Shown: piece by piece, positions 63,493 through 64,000 of the stretch
Position numbering within the stretch: the first letter of the stretch is position 1
Layout of the letters: each line of letters opens with the position of its first letter
Assembly (NCBI RefSeq): GCF_001421565.1
Contig: NZ_LMKQ01000001.1
Coordinates: forward strand, 681,651-745,650
Reading direction: 5' to 3'
Source of the DNA: Agromyces sp. Leaf222
GTDB lineage: Bacteria; Actinomycetota; Actinomycetes; Actinomycetales; Microbacteriaceae
DNA: 64,000 nucleotides
Translations under genes and position numbers: made by a program
Notes under the pieces: model-generated
What the model was told of the DNA's origin: nothing
Database searches by the model: none
The model's input: the letters and a program-made list of their open reading frames with translations, nothing else

Positions 63493-64000
63493 TCAGTTCG
63501 CCTTCGTGCCCTGCCGGGGCCCGATCGTGGATTCACGTTCGATGAGCGTTGCGGGGTGCACGATGACGCGGCGTTCGAGATCACCGCGCGGATGCGTCAT
63601 CCGGCTCATGAGCAGATCGACGATGGCGTCGGCGCGTGCCTCGTTCGCGGGCTCGATCGTCGTGAGCCTCGGCACGCTGTAACGGCCGGCCCGCATGTTG
63701 TCGAAGCCGACCACCTGCACGTCGTCGGGCACTCGAACCCCGGCATCCGCGAGCGCCCGGAGTGCACCGATGGCGACTGAATCGGTCATGGCGAACACCC
63801 CGTCGAAAGCGCGACCCTGTTCGAGAAGGCGGCTGATGGCTTCGTAGCCGGCCTCCATTCCGAAGGTCGAGGGGACGATCAGGGCTCTGTCGACGTCAAT
63901 GCCGACCGTCGCGTGCGCGTCGAGGTAGCCACGGGTTCGGAGCGCCGGCATGGACTCTTCGTCGGAGCCGATTCCGCCGAGCGCGACGATCCGGAGCGCA
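63493..64000 (-). CDS. LacI-family transcriptional regulator, ligand-binding domain (partial)
   Basis: The C-terminal 169 residues of a LacI/GalR regulator; the DNA-binding domain lies beyond the window edge. Motifs: FDGVFAMTDSVAIGALRALADAGVRVPDDVQVVGFDNMRAGRYSVPRLTTIEP, the standard end of the ligand-binding domain. It converges on the GH27 gene and likely controls it in response to a sugar. Confidence 0.92.
   Translation of the reverse strand, partial: ALRIVALGGIGSDEESMPALRTRGYLDAHATVGIDVDRALIVPSTFGMEAGYEAISRLLEQGRAFDGVFAMTDSVAIGALRALADAGVRVPDDVQVVGFDNMRAGRYSVPRLTTIEPANEARADAIVDLLMSRMTHPRGDLERRVIVHPATLIERESTIGPRQGTKAN

Overview
The window comes from a high-GC actinobacterium, most likely a member of the Microbacteriaceae. 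The evidence is the codon bias, the recurring GGCATCCG-type spacers, a mycothiol-dependent-type enzyme, an nrdHIEF class Ib ribonucleotide reductase operon with tandem NrdR boxes, and the family-typical palindromic repeat between nrdE and nrdF. No genus can be assigned from sequence alone.

Layout. (1) 1-14.5 kb is chromosomal backbone: the tail of an araD-like epimerase gene followed by a monosaccharide ABC transporter (binding protein, double ATPase, permease) that ends in a strong terminator; a mycothiol-type isomerase gene, a VOC protein, an HhH-GPD repair protein, a two-component system, a membrane acyltransferase, and nrdH-nrdI-nrdE-nrdF. (2) 14,549-59,624 is a 45-kb Tn7-like transposon inserted 6 nt after the nrdF stop codon. 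It has related inverted ends (TGTGAGCC / TGTGACCC), internal repeats of the type TA(G/C)TTGATCC (four at the nrdF-proximal end, three at the far end) and a perfect 5-bp target duplication CGTGG on both sides. (3) Directly after the second CGTGG lies a 0.31-kb relict of the same left end, the scar of an older insertion at the same site. (4) 59.9-64 kb is backbone again: a nitroreductase, a secreted GH27 alpha-galactosidase-like enzyme and a LacI-type regulator cut by the window edge.

Inside the transposon, the nrdF-proximal third is metal and drug resistance: DsbA-like protein, CDF exporter, CmtR-like sensor, DUF305 and DUF6153 proteins, CsoR, CopB-type ATPase, YHS protein, CopZ, two DHA2-type MFS exporters and TetR/MarR regulators. 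Paired CsoR-type operators sit in front of copZ and in front of the first MFS gene. An IS481-family element has split a membrane protein gene in this part. The middle holds an IS21-family element whose 32-bp inverted repeats enclose not only istAB but also a secreted S1 protease and two small membrane protein genes, then lipoproteins and a three-gene WXG-like / lipase-fold / lipoprotein operon. The distal third holds a possible PD-(D/E)xK protein, a LexA-box operon, unknown genes, the transposition operon tnsA-tnsB-tnsC-tniQ (44,964-50,953), a DUF4365-like gene, an amidase divergent from an AAA-like/winged-helix/TPR protein, and decayed genes near the right end.

The most interesting object is the transposition system. 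Its TniQ/TnsD-like target selector carries a C-terminal array of six zinc-ribbon modules, with a further decayed module after the stop codon. I infer that this protein recognises the 3' end of nrdF, an attachment site different from the classical glmS site of Tn7. TnsA has His in place of the usual catalytic Lys. No Cascade or Cas12k genes are present, so this is not a CRISPR-guided element.
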